Shown here piece by piece: positions 8,681 to 17,323 of a DNA stretch of 64,000 bases. The notes beneath the pieces were generated by a model. The model made no database searches and had not been told where the DNA came from. It was given only the letters and a program-made list of their open reading frames with translations. Both the position numbers and the translations under genes were made by a program. Origin of the DNA: Myxococcales bacterium 68-20 (GTDB lineage: Bacteria > Myxococcota_A > Polyangia > Polyangiales > Polyangiaceae); NCBI GenBank assembly GCA_001899635.1, contig MKVQ01000001.1, positions 62,001 to 126,000 of the forward strand, given 5' to 3'. Position 1 is the stretch's first letter, and each line of letters begins with the position of its first letter.

Positions 8681-9442
8681 GTGATGAGCGGCGCAGACGG
8701 CGCGCGGCGTGCGGTTGCCTACATTCGCATTGCGAAGGACGAGTGCGGTGACGCTGCGGCTCCGGCCGATGTATCGCGGGCGCAGCGCGCGGCGATCGAG
8801 GCCTGGGCGGGACGCCAGCAGGTCGACATCCAGTCGTGGCAGCTCGATCTCGACGTGAGCGGGGCCACCCCGATCGCCGAGCGCCCCGGTCTCGTCGCGG
8901 CCTATGCGGCCATTCGCGAGCACCGCGCCGGCATCCTGGTCGCCGCCAACGCGGAGCGCTTCTCGCACGACGAGCTGGTCAGCTGGCTCATCGAGCGCGC
9001 GGCGCTGACCGAAGGCGCGACGCTCCACACTGCCGACGGGTCCAAGACGCGCGCGAGCGCGGACGACGCCCAGGAGAACGTCGGCTACACGCGCGGCGCC
9101 CTCGATCTTGCTCGCGCCTACGAGCGTGTCGTCGTTCGCTCGCGGATCCGCGCCGCTCTCGCCGAGAAGAAGTCCCGCGGTGAGCGTATCGGCGCGGTCC
9201 CGTACGGCTATCGCCTCGCAGCCGACGGCATCCACCTCGAGCGGAACGAGGCCGAGCAGACGGTCGTCGCCAGCGTGCGCCGGCTTGCTTCCGAAGGGCT
9301 CTCGCAGCGCGCGATCGTGGCGCACCTCGCGTCTAGCGGCGTGACCGGTCGAACGGGGGCTCCGCTCAAGCAGACGCAGGTCGCGCGAATCCTCCGCTCC
9401 ACTGACGCTGCTCGGTCCGAGCTCGACCGTATGACCGGATGA
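8681..9442 (+). CDS. Serine recombinase-like protein, catalytic serine missing
   Basis: Protein of 253 residues (GTG at 8681; ATG at 8684 also possible). The N-terminal third follows the resolvase fold: AYIRIAKDE stands where active enzymes have YxRxSxxxQ, so the nucleophilic Ser is an Ala. The downstream LDRLSRD-like motif is AERFSHDE, which keeps one Arg and loses the other. The middle holds a clear recombinase domain motif, GERIGAVPYGYRLAADG, followed by a helix-turn-helix-like tail (LSQRAIVAHLASSGVTGR). It can probably still bind DNA but not cleave by the usual chemistry. No other mobile gene flanks it. A regulatory role or a decayed element are both possible. Confidence 0.7.
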   Translation: MMSGADGARRAVAYIRIAKDECGDAAAPADVSRAQRAAIEAWAGRQQVDIQSWQLDLDVSGATPIAERPGLVAAYAAIREHRAGILVAANAERFSHDELVSWLIERAALTEGATLHTADGSKTRASADDAQENVGYTRGALDLARAYERVVVRSRIRAALAEKKSRGERIGAVPYGYRLAADGIHLERNEAEQTVVASVRRLASEGLSQRAIVAHLASSGVTGRTGAPLKQTQVARILRSTDAARSELDRMTG

Positions 9443-9448
9443 GCTCGT

Positions 9449-9462
9449 AGCGCTCGAGCGCT
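9449..9462. repeat. 14-bp perfect palindrome after the recombinase gene
   Basis: AGCGCTCGAGCGCT reads the same on both strands and begins 7 bp after the recombinase stop codon. It could be a binding or crossover site for a recombinase or a fortuitous GC-rich palindrome. Confidence 0.4.
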
Positions 9463-9576
9463 CGGGCGCTCGATGTGGAACACTGCGGTAAGCCGCATGT
9501 CCACCGGGGGCCCCTCTGACCGTACGATTTCGGCGGGATACGCGGTCGCGCGGAGCGCGGTCGATTCCTCGATCGA

Positions 9577-9950
9577 TTCGGCTTCCTCTACGCGACCGCC
9601 ATGAACATCGCTGCCCGCCACAAGCGGAAGTCCTTCCGCCTCGGTGAGGTCGCGTACGAAGACGAGGCGGACGAAGCCCTCGCCAGCGACGAGACGCTGT
9701 CGATCGACGAGCTGCTCGACCAGCGGCGCGCCCGCGAGCTCCTCGACGAGGTCCTGTCGGACATGCCGGACAGCTTCGCGACGTGTTCGTGCTCAGCGAG
9801 GTCGAAGAGCTCACCAACCCCGAGGTCGCCGCGTGCCTCGACATTCCGCTCGGCACGGTGGCTTCACGCCTGCTCCGGGCGCGCGAAGTGTTCGACCAGG
9901 CGCTCTCTCGCGTCCGCGCTCGCCGCGCCTTCCGGAAGGGGATGCGATGA
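9577..9950 (+). pseudogene. Truncated, frameshifted ECF sigma factor
   Basis: The frame reads FLYATAMNIAARHKR, the end of sigma region 2, then a linker and LLDEVLSDMPD up to 9771. The match then continues one frame over from 9774 as LRDVFVLSEVEELT, TNPEVAACLDIPLGTVASRLLRAR and FRKGMR, a good sigma region 4 helix-turn-helix, to the TGA at 9948-9950. One missing G between 9771 and 9772 would explain the shift (DELRDVF is the family norm). Most of region 2 is absent: only about 130 bp separate this from the recombinase gene, too little to encode it. The stop overlaps the ATG of the next gene, as expected for a sigma/anti-sigma pair. A sequencing error could explain the shift but not the missing region 2. 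Confidence 0.75.
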
Positions 9951-10774
9951 TCGACGATTCCAAGGGAGCTCGACGCGCCCGGCTGCGCCACACGCTCGTG
10001 AAGGCGGGCCGCGAAGAGCGCGCGCCGGACGCGCTTCGCTCGCGTTTGCTCGAGATCGCAGCGGCCTCGAGCGTGACGACGGCCGCGGCGGCGTCGTCGG
10101 CCGCCCAGCCCCCGGCGAATGGCGGCGCCGTCACGGCAGCGAAGATGACGGCAAGCTGGAAGATGCTCGGTGCGGTCGTCGCTCTCGGCGCCCTCGCCGC
10201 GACCTCCATCGTCGTGCGAACCGTGACTGAGACGCCGCCCCCGCCCGAGCCCGTCGCAACGGCGCCCCAATCGGTCAGCGCAGGGCCGCCCGTCATCGAG
10301 CCCACGACGCCGCCCGAGCCGGAGCCTGCGCCGATTGCGAAGGTCGAAGCGCTTCCGTCGCCGCCCCGTCCGACGCCGAGCGCGAAGGCCGAGGCCGTCC
10401 GCGCACCCGTGGTGGCAGCGGCTGCGCCGGCCGCGCCGAGCGCTCGCGAAGAGCCGCCCAGCACGAGCCCGCCGCTGAATGCGACGCGGCTCGGAGACGA
10501 GATGAAGCGGGTCGAGGCGATCCGGTCCGCGGCGAGCGCTGGGCGCCCGGGCGAGGCGCTTCGCCTCCTCGAGGAGTATCGGACGGAGTTCCCCTCGGGC
10601 GTGCTCTCCGAGGAGACGGAGGTGCTCCGCGTCGAGTCGCTCGCTCGGCTCGGTCGGACTCGCGCGGCGGCCCAGCTCGCGCGGCGTTTCCTCGCGGAGC
10701 GACCGAGGAGCCCGTATGCGTCGCGCATCCAGGCGACGCTCGCGACGCTGCCCGAGGTCACTCCGGAGGAGTAG
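9947..10774 (+). CDS. Putative anti-sigma factor-like membrane protein with TPR tail
   Basis: Protein of 275 residues starting at the ATG that overlaps the sigma remnant's stop. The N-terminus is charged (to about 65), followed by one membrane segment (MLGAVVALGALAATSIVV, about 68-86), a long Pro/Ala/Glu-rich spacer, and a C-terminal helical pair (AIRSAASAGRPGEALRLLEEY ... AAQLARRFLAERPRSPYASRI) resembling a TPR or tol-pal-like unit. Position and topology match the transmembrane partners encoded after myxobacterial ECF sigma genes, which hold sigma at the membrane. No zinc anti-sigma HxxxCxxC motif is visible. With its sigma gene broken, its target is uncertain. Confidence 0.6.
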   Translation: MIDDSKGARRARLRHTLVKAGREERAPDALRSRLLEIAAASSVTTAAAASSAAQPPANGGAVTAAKMTASWKMLGAVVALGALAATSIVVRTVTETPPPPEPVATAPQSVSAGPPVIEPTTPPEPEPAPIAKVEALPSPPRPTPSAKAEAVRAPVVAAAAPAAPSAREEPPSTSPPLNATRLGDEMKRVEAIRSAASAGRPGEALRLLEEYRTEFPSGVLSEETEVLRVESLARLGRTRAAAQLARRFLAERPRSPYASRIQATLATLPEVTPEE

Positions 10775-10808
10775 GGCACGCCCCAGCGTCGTAAGCTGAG
10801 CGGGCCCC

Positions 10809-13800
10809 ATGCCCCTCGACAGCAGCGTCGCTGAAGTCTGCCGTACTCTGGATGAAGGATACCCGTCCGCCGAAGCAATGACGGCACTGCTTCGGTCAGA
10901 GGACGAAGCGGTCGTCCACGCCGTCGTACTGCACCTCGATCGGCGCTTGCGAGAGGGAGACCAGCTCGACGGATGGTCACGAATGCTCCCCGACGAGGTC
11001 TTCGCGATGCCGCCGGAGAGCCAAATCGTTCTTGCGAAGCTGTCGGTTGACGGGTTCTCCATGAACGCTCTCGAGGCACCGGAGACGCTACCGACGTTCG
11101 TTCGGTTGGCCTGGCTTCGCGCCGGACTTCTCGAGCGCCCCGAGAGCCTCCCGCGATACGAAGACACGCCGCTCGGGTGGGCCGCGGTCAGCGACCTTCC
11201 CTGCGAGCGTGTGATCGCCAAAGGACTGCTCGAGCGCATGCTCGAGAGTGGAAGCGCGAACGTTCGGGAGCTCACGCTTTCGTACCTACGAACCGGTGTC
11301 GAACGGGGACTCCTCCACCGGATGCAGGCTCACGAACACCTGCTCCGCCTCGCTCACGACTCGAGTGCGTCGATCGCGATCGAGGCGCTCCGCCTCTTGA
11401 AGGAGGCTTGGACCTTTGCGATTCCGCTTTCACCGCTTCGACTTTCCCTTGGCGACGACATCGATCTTTCTCGCGAGGTCGCTCACGTCTTCGCAGCGAG
11501 GCGCGAAGTGCATCCGATTCGCCGATGGTTGGCGGGCGATGTGTTGCCGTCGTTGGTCCCCGAGCTCCTCACGGCATTGGGCGAGAGCGGTGACGCGAAC
11601 GACATCGCGTCGATCCTCGAGCACATTCACCTCGATCCGTTCCGCTGTGGGCAGCCCGGTCTGAAGGCCCTCGTCGCGCTCAAGCGGCGGGGCGTCTCGC
11701 CCAACGACGACGAAGCCCGAGCGCTTCTGGCGCTCCTCCTCGAGCATGCAGGCTTGGATGCCGAGGCGGCGGCAGAAGTGATGAGCAGCCGGGCGGACAT
11801 CGTCGTCGACGCGCTCGACGTCGTGGCGCCTGCCGATCCACATTGGCCATCCATCGTCTCTCTCCTCGAATCCTTTGGGACTCGTCGTGCGATTGAGAGG
11901 CTCAGAAGCATCGTCGCGCGGGCGGAGGAGCGGGCCGGCTGGTGGTACGCGGTTCGTGCGCTTGGCCGCCTGGGAGCTCGCGACGCCGAAGCGGACATTC
12001 TCGCCCGGCTCGACGATGAGCCAGACGCCTGCCTCGATGCGCTTCGGTATGTCGGGGGTGAGCAAACCGTTCGTACGCTTTGCGAGCGCGTGTCGAAGGA
12101 CCCGCCTCCGGTGTGGCTTCAACCGGCAGTCAAGCTCGCATTCCAGCTCGATCCGTCCAACTCGCTCTTCGAGCAGTTGGCGCGGCGTGGGCTACTCTCG
12201 AGCGACATCCTCGATTCTCTTCCCGGCCATGGCTCGCTGGCGCAGTCCGACGCCATGCGAACGATCGTCACGCAGCACGGGGACCCCCTTCGCGTATCGG
12301 CCATCCGTGCGTCGGGCCGGACCGGCGGACCGCTCTCCGTAGACATGCTCGGGGAAGTCGTCGCCGATCCCGAGGATGAGGTGCGCAACGAAGCTCTCGC
12401 AGCCCTGCGAACTCTCGGGCCACGCCTGCAGAAGCAGGGAGCGGTACGACCAGCCTGTCTCGAGTCGTCTGCAGATGCGGCGGGGACCCTGGTGGCCGAC
12501 GTCATTCTTCAGCGCCTCCGCGCTCGTTCCCTCGAGCCCGACGTCGTCGTGCGCCTCCTCGACTCGCTCATCGGTCTCGGACATCCGCACCTCGTGTCCG
12601 TGGTGAGACCCTATCTTCGACACAAGGCACCGGAGGTCCGAAAAAAGGTCATTGCATGCCTGGGGTCGGCAGGCCCGGAGGCCTCCGCATGGATCTTTCC
12701 CTGGGTGTCGGATGAGGACGTTACGGTCGCGCGTCAGGCTCTCCAGGCACTCACTCATGTACAGGCCTCCGGATTCGCGGAGTCGGTCGCGAGGGGCTTG
12801 GATGCGAAGAACATGAACGTGAAGAAGACGGCGGCCGAGGCGCTCGCTCGGATCGGCGATCGAACCGTCGTTCCCAACCTGCTCCATTGGCTCGGCTCTC
12901 ACGACAATCCTGGTTTTCGACAGCTCCTCGTGAGCGCACTCAAGGCGATTCTCGGTTCGTGGTTCGTGACCGCGCTCGTTGATCGCTTGAGCGCCGCGGA
13001 GGACGAGCGCATGCAAGAGCTGTTGCTGGATGGCCTGCAGGGGGAGCTGTCCGCTTCGGACGTCGCATCGCTCGTTCGCCTCCGGGGCCCGTCCGCGCCC
13101 GCTCGGGACGGAGAATGGACAGGACTGCTTCTTCGCCGGATCTACGAGGGCGAGTGGACGCTCTCGGCGGGAACGGTGGCGAGCCTCGACCAAGAGCTGG
13201 AGCGCCGCGGACTCTCCGACCGGATCCCCAAGGATGCACGCGGCACCCGCGCGGACAGCGCTTGGCGAGTGAAGGCCCTACAATCCGGGGTGGAGCTGCG
13301 CCGAGCGCTGCACGAGTCGTCGTCGGGGCAACACGAGATCCTCGGGCTCGTCACCCAGCTCGACAAGGCCAATGTGCGTGGACAGATGATCGTGCCTCGA
13401 TTGTCGCGATCGGAAGTGCACGCGCTTCTCGACGTCTACGACCGTTTGAATGACGAGGGGAAAGCAGGCGCGCTGCAGGTCCTCGCGGTCACGGACCTGG
13501 ACCCCGTAGCTCGGTTGCGAGCGGGGAGGTTCTTGCGCGAGCGGTCGCACGACAAAGTTCCGGCGACGCTCATGCGTTGCGCGATGGGGACCACGACCGC
13601 GAGTCATGCGCGAAGGATGATGGAGTGGCCCGATAGCGCGGTGCAGGAATCCGCGATGGAGGCACTCGTCCTCGATGATGAGGTCGATGTCGAGCTGTGG
13701 CCCACGACGGATGCACCGCTCCTCCTGACGCATCTCGTCCGAAGGGGCTCACTGGACCTTTGCTTCACCTGGAGTCGAGAGAAAGGACATCTGCCGGACC

Positions 13801-15434
13801 TCGTTCGGACACTGCACCGGTTGCGGGGCGCGGCCTTCGCGGTCGCACGGATTCGACGCTGGATCGACGCGGACCCCACTCTATTGGCCACGATACTCCC
13901 CGAGATCTTGCGACTTGGCCCTTCAGCGGACCTCGAACTCGAGCGACTCGCGAGATCTTCCGCCGTCGAGCTCCGACTTCGCGAACAGATCGTGACCGCG
14001 CTCGGAGGGCGTGTTCCGAGCGTCTCCCGGCGTGCGCTCTTCCGCGAACTACTCGGTTGTCCTCACGCCACACTCAGGGAGCGGGCAGCTCGAGACTTGT
14101 GGCGCCTCGCGCACCGAAGTGACCGTAAGGAGATTGTCGAAGCCTTCCTCGCGGGGGCGTTTCGCGAACATTTTTCGATTCGCCTCGAGCATGTGGACCT
14201 CCCTCTGGTCGAGCGCGCTGTTCGCGACGCCCAGGGGCCTGCGCGTCTTCGCTTGGTACGGCTCGTCGCGACTCTGGAGGACCCGCTGCCGATCGCGCTT
14301 CTCGTGGACCTGTGGCAGACGAGTGAGGAGGAGGCGAAGGCACTTTGTCGGGATGCGCTCCGCGCCATCGACCCAGCCCGAGTCCTCCCGTTCATTCAGA
14401 AGAACATCGATGCTGGCGACGCATCGATTCTCGATGTGCTCGGCCCGCTGCGAAACATCCCGCAGCGACTCGTCGGCGCGTACGAGCGAAGCTCCGACAG
14501 CTCGGTATGGGCGCGCTTCTTCGAAAGGATGTCGGGAGGGCATACACTTCACGCACCGGGTCTGTCCGAGGTCCTCGCACGCCGCTTCCGCGAGGACACG
14601 GGAGACCGGGCCGCGATTCGGCTCTTCGCGCATCTCGACGACTGGTCCGATGCCACGAAAGTCCACGCCCTGGCAGGCGCGATTCAGCCTGCGCTCGAGG
14701 GGGACGATAGAGAAGAGTTGCTGCGCAGCATCGTGGAAGCAACCGCCGCGGTCGGTGTCGCGCTCCGTGTACGCGTCCTGACGAGCATCGGGCGGATCAC
14801 GGATGAGCCCATCGTTCTCGCTCTCATGGATACGGTTCTCGAGAACGCTCTCGTGCGGGATGCGCTCCCCGCACCGATGAGGGGCGCCATCGAACGGAGG
14901 ATGAGCCGCGAGCTGGACGGCGCGGCGGAGAGGGGGCGTCGGATCCTCAGCTACCTGGCGACCCACGCCAAAACCGAAGCTGAGCGCGCAGAATTGATTC
15001 TCGTGTTGGAGCGCAGCCTGCGGCACCGTTCGCCGCGTGTCCGATTGCACGCGCATCGCCTGCTCCGGAATCATGCGGACCGTTCGCGATATCTCGCTGC
15101 GACACGTGTCTTGCTCGACGATGCCGATCCGACGACCGTTCGGAGCGCCATCCGCGTCATTGCATTTGGAGGCCACGTGGAGGCGGTCTCCGAGCTCGCG
15201 GAGCTCCTCTTTCATTCGCACGCATCCGTACGAGGCGCTGTCCGCGCGGGCTTGGTTCACCTCGGCAAGGACGCGGTGCCGACGCTCGTGCGGGCGCTCG
15301 GTCGAGCGCGTCCGGATCGACGACCCGCCTTGACCGAGGTTCTCGACGAGATTGAGCGGGGAGGGGGCAAGGACGACGAGGATTGCTCCGACATGGGCGA
15401 GCACGAAGAGCGAGACAGCCAAGCGCGCGACTAG
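10809..15434 (+). CDS. Giant HEAT-repeat protein
   Basis: Protein of 1541 residues, no signal peptide and no transmembrane segment. The whole length is built of paired amphipathic helices of HEAT/PBS-lyase type, for example APEVRKKVIACLGSAG, NVKKTAAEALARIGDRTVV, DPEDEVRNEALAALRTLG and ASVRGAVRAGLVHLGKDA. Such solenoids are scaffolds that bind proteins or nucleic acids; no enzymatic motif is seen. It ends in an acidic tail (GGGKDDEDCSDMGEHEERDSQ). It stands alone: 34 bp after the anti-sigma-like gene and about 150 bp before the phosphatase gene, both on the same strand. Partner and function unknown. I judge it intact because the frame stays open with family-like composition throughout. Confidence 0.8.
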   Translation: MPLDSSVAEVCRTLDEGYPSAEAMTALLRSEDEAVVHAVVLHLDRRLREGDQLDGWSRMLPDEVFAMPPESQIVLAKLSVDGFSMNALEAPETLPTFVRLAWLRAGLLERPESLPRYEDTPLGWAAVSDLPCERVIAKGLLERMLESGSANVRELTLSYLRTGVERGLLHRMQAHEHLLRLAHDSSASIAIEALRLLKEAWTFAIPLSPLRLSLGDDIDLSREVAHVFAARREVHPIRRWLAGDVLPSLVPELLTALGESGDANDIASILEHIHLDPFRCGQPGLKALVALKRRGVSPNDDEARALLALLLEHAGLDAEAAAEVMSSRADIVVDALDVVAPADPHWPSIVSLLESFGTRRAIERLRSIVARAEERAGWWYAVRALGRLGARDAEADILARLDDEPDACLDALRYVGGEQTVRTLCERVSKDPPPVWLQPAVKLAFQLDPSNSLFEQLARRGLLSSDILDSLPGHGSLAQSDAMRTIVTQHGDPLRVSAIRASGRTGGPLSVDMLGEVVADPEDEVRNEALAALRTLGPRLQKQGAVRPACLESSADAAGTLVADVILQRLRARSLEPDVVVRLLDSLIGLGHPHLVSVVRPYLRHKAPEVRKKVIACLGSAGPEASAWIFPWVSDEDVTVARQALQALTHVQASGFAESVARGLDAKNMNVKKTAAEALARIGDRTVVPNLLHWLGSHDNPGFRQLLVSALKAILGSWFVTALVDRLSAAEDERMQELLLDGLQGELSASDVASLVRLRGPSAPARDGEWTGLLLRRIYEGEWTLSAGTVASLDQELERRGLSDRIPKDARGTRADSAWRVKALQSGVELRRALHESSSGQHEILGLVTQLDKANVRGQMIVPRLSRSEVHALLDVYDRLNDEGKAGALQVLAVTDLDPVARLRAGRFLRERSHDKVPATLMRCAMGTTTASHARRMMEWPDSAVQESAMEALVLDDEVDVELWPTTDAPLLLTHLVRRGSLDLCFTWSREKGHLPDLVRTLHRLRGAAFAVARIRRWIDADPTLLATILPEILRLGPSADLELERLARSSAVELRLREQIVTALGGRVPSVSRRALFRELLGCPHATLRERAARDLWRLAHRSDRKEIVEAFLAGAFREHFSIRLEHVDLPLVERAVRDAQGPARLRLVRLVATLEDPLPIALLVDLWQTSEEEAKALCRDALRAIDPARVLPFIQKNIDAGDASILDVLGPLRNIPQRLVGAYERSSDSSVWARFFERMSGGHTLHAPGLSEVLARRFREDTGDRAAIRLFAHLDDWSDATKVHALAGAIQPALEGDDREELLRSIVEATAAVGVALRVRVLTSIGRITDEPIVLALMDTVLENALVRDALPAPMRGAIERRMSRELDGAAERGRRILSYLATHAKTEAERAELILVLERSLRHRSPRVRLHAHRLLRNHADRSRYLAATRVLLDDADPTTVRSAIRVIAFGGHVEAVSELAELLFHSHASVRGAVRAGLVHLGKDAVPTLVRALGRARPDRRPALTEVLDEIERGGGKDDEDCSDMGEHEERDSQARD

Positions 15435-15583
15435 GCTGAGCGGTCCCGCGAGCCGCAGTCCGCACGGTGCAGGCCGTGACGGGCAATATCGCGAGCCCGT
15501 CGCTCCGTGTGTCGCGCGATCGTCACCTGATCGTCGAGGCGATATCGGTGTGGCGGCATCGAACGTGCGATACTCCGGTGCCG

Positions 15584-17173
15584 ATGAGCTCTCGAAGGAA
15601 CCTCCTTCTCTCTCGGCGCGATCTGCTGCGGGGGGCGGGAGCGGCGGTCCTCGTCGGCCCCGTTGCCGGCTCGCTCTCGGCGTGTGCCGATGACACACCG
15701 CCGTCGGAGTCTTTCGTCCACGGCGTCGCGAGCGGCGATCCTCTTCCGGACTCGGTCATCCTGTGGACGCGCGTGACGACGGACGGTGCCGGGCCTGTCG
15801 ATGTCGTCTGGGAGGTCGCCGACGATCCTGCGATGAGCAAGCGCGTCGCCTCGGGCTCGACGACGACCGACGCGGAGCGCGACTTCACCGTGAAGGTGGA
15901 CGTCAGCGGGCTGGCGGCAGGACGCACGTACTACTATCGCTTCCGCGCGCTCGGAGCGACCTCGCCCATCGGCCGCACGCGGACGGCGCCGAGCGGATCG
16001 ACGAGCCGCCTCCGATTCGGCGTCGCCTCGTGCGCCAGCTACGCCCACGGCTACTTCCACGGCTATCGCGCGCTCTCGGAGCAGCGCGATCTCGACGCTG
16101 TGATCCACCTGGGAGACTACATCTACGAGTACGGGTCGTCCGACTACGGCGATGTCCGCGCCTACGAGCCGCCGCACGAGATCGTGACGCTCGCCGACTA
16201 TCGGACGCGACATGCGCAGTACAAGCGCGACGCCGATCTCCAGGAGGTCCACCGGCAGCACGTCTTCATCAACGTCTGGGACGACCACGAGATCGCCAAC
16301 GACGGCTACGCCGACGGTGCGGAAAGCCACACGCCTGGTGTGGAGGGCAGCTGGGCCGACCGCAAGGCGGCGGCGCAGCGCGCCTACCGTGAATGGATGC
16401 CGATCCGCGAGCAGGCAGACGGGCGCATCTACCGCAAGCTCGCCTTTGGAGACCTCGTCGATCTGGTGATGCTCGACACCCGCTATCAAGCGCGCACGAA
16501 GCAAGCTGTCGGGCTCACGGGGGCACCGCCGGCGGCGGATCCGAAGCGGTCGCTGCTCGGTGACGAGCAGGCCGCGTGGCTCGAGGACCAGCTGAAGACG
16601 TCGACGGCCAAGTGGAAGCTACTCGGCCAGCAGGTGATGGTCGGGCAGCTCCTGATCGAGAAGGGCACGAAGCTCGTGAACGGCGATCAGTGGCACGGGT
16701 ATCCCGAGTCGCGCGAGCGCCTCCTCACGTTCTTCCGTGACTCCGGCGTGAAGGACATCGTCGTCTTGACCGGCGACATCCACAGCTCGTGGGCGCATGA
16801 TCTGGTCTTCGATCCGAACGACCCGACGGAGTACGACCCTGCGACGGGGCGAGGCTCCGTCGCCGTCGAGATCGTCACTCCCGGGATCACGTCTCCGGGC
16901 GTGCCCGAGGCTTTTGCCGGGCTCGTGGACGGTGCTCGACCGTTCAACCGACACATCCAGTGGCTCGAGCTGACGAAGCGCGGCTTCGTCGTGCTCGACG
17001 TGACGCCCGAGCGATTGCAGGGCTCGTGGTACCATCTCCCTGACGTCGTGGAGGCGGCGCCGACCGCCCCTGCGTTCGCTGCGGCGCTGTCGGTCAAGGC
17101 CGGCGAGAAGCGCCTCGTCCCCGATGCGGCCGCGGCACCTTCGCGCGACGACGCGCCGGTCGCCGCTCCTTGA
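15584..17173 (+). CDS. Tat-exported PhoD-type alkaline phosphatase (first copy)
   Basis: Protein of 529 residues. The ATG at 15584 puts a twin-arginine signal (SRRDLLRGAGAAVLVG) at the N-terminus, followed by LSAC, a possible lipobox. The PhoD N-terminal domain follows (VASGDPLPDSVILWTRV, then TYYYRFRALG), then the metallophosphatase core: GDYIYEYG, VWDDHEIANDGY, LDTRYQAR, LTGDIHSSW. PhoD enzymes are Ca/Fe phosphomono- or diesterases acting in the periplasm or outside. The 3' neighbour is a second, divergent-sequence PhoD gene in the opposite direction. A Pho box was not identified. Substrate (phosphate ester, teichoic-like polymer, phospholipid) unknown. Confidence 0.9.
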   Translation: MSSRRNLLLSRRDLLRGAGAAVLVGPVAGSLSACADDTPPSESFVHGVASGDPLPDSVILWTRVTTDGAGPVDVVWEVADDPAMSKRVASGSTTTDAERDFTVKVDVSGLAAGRTYYYRFRALGATSPIGRTRTAPSGSTSRLRFGVASCASYAHGYFHGYRALSEQRDLDAVIHLGDYIYEYGSSDYGDVRAYEPPHEIVTLADYRTRHAQYKRDADLQEVHRQHVFINVWDDHEIANDGYADGAESHTPGVEGSWADRKAAAQRAYREWMPIREQADGRIYRKLAFGDLVDLVMLDTRYQARTKQAVGLTGAPPAADPKRSLLGDEQAAWLEDQLKTSTAKWKLLGQQVMVGQLLIEKGTKLVNGDQWHGYPESRERLLTFFRDSGVKDIVVLTGDIHSSWAHDLVFDPNDPTEYDPATGRGSVAVEIVTPGITSPGVPEAFAGLVDGARPFNRHIQWLELTKRGFVVLDVTPERLQGSWYHLPDVVEAAPTAPAFAAALSVKAGEKRLVPDAAAAPSRDDAPVAAP

Positions 17174-17203
17174 CCGGACGGCGGCGCGCTCCGCTCCCTG
17201 CGG

Positions 17204-17226
17204 GCTGCCCTATTGAAATGGGCAGC
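17204..17226. terminator. Hairpin between two convergent phosphatase genes
   Basis: GCTGCCC (17204-17210) and GGGCAGC (17220-17226) form a perfect 7-bp stem with the AT-rich loop TATTGAAAT. It lies between the two convergent PhoD genes. There is no T tract on either side, so it is only a candidate bidirectional terminator. Confidence 0.45.
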
Positions 17227-17323
17227 GAAGGGGGCGCGGCCGGAACCGCTCGAGGTCCGCGATCAGCCAGTTCGTGATGACCGATCACTTCCCGTCGGAG
17301 CCCTGAGAATTGGACACCGCAGG

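Noticed and set aside
8432-11275. A 947-codon open frame on the minus strand.
   Set aside because: It runs antisense to the recombinase, sigma remnant, anti-sigma-like and HEAT genes. Its translation is Arg/Ser/Gly-rich without domain character. It is a shadow of GC-rich coding DNA.
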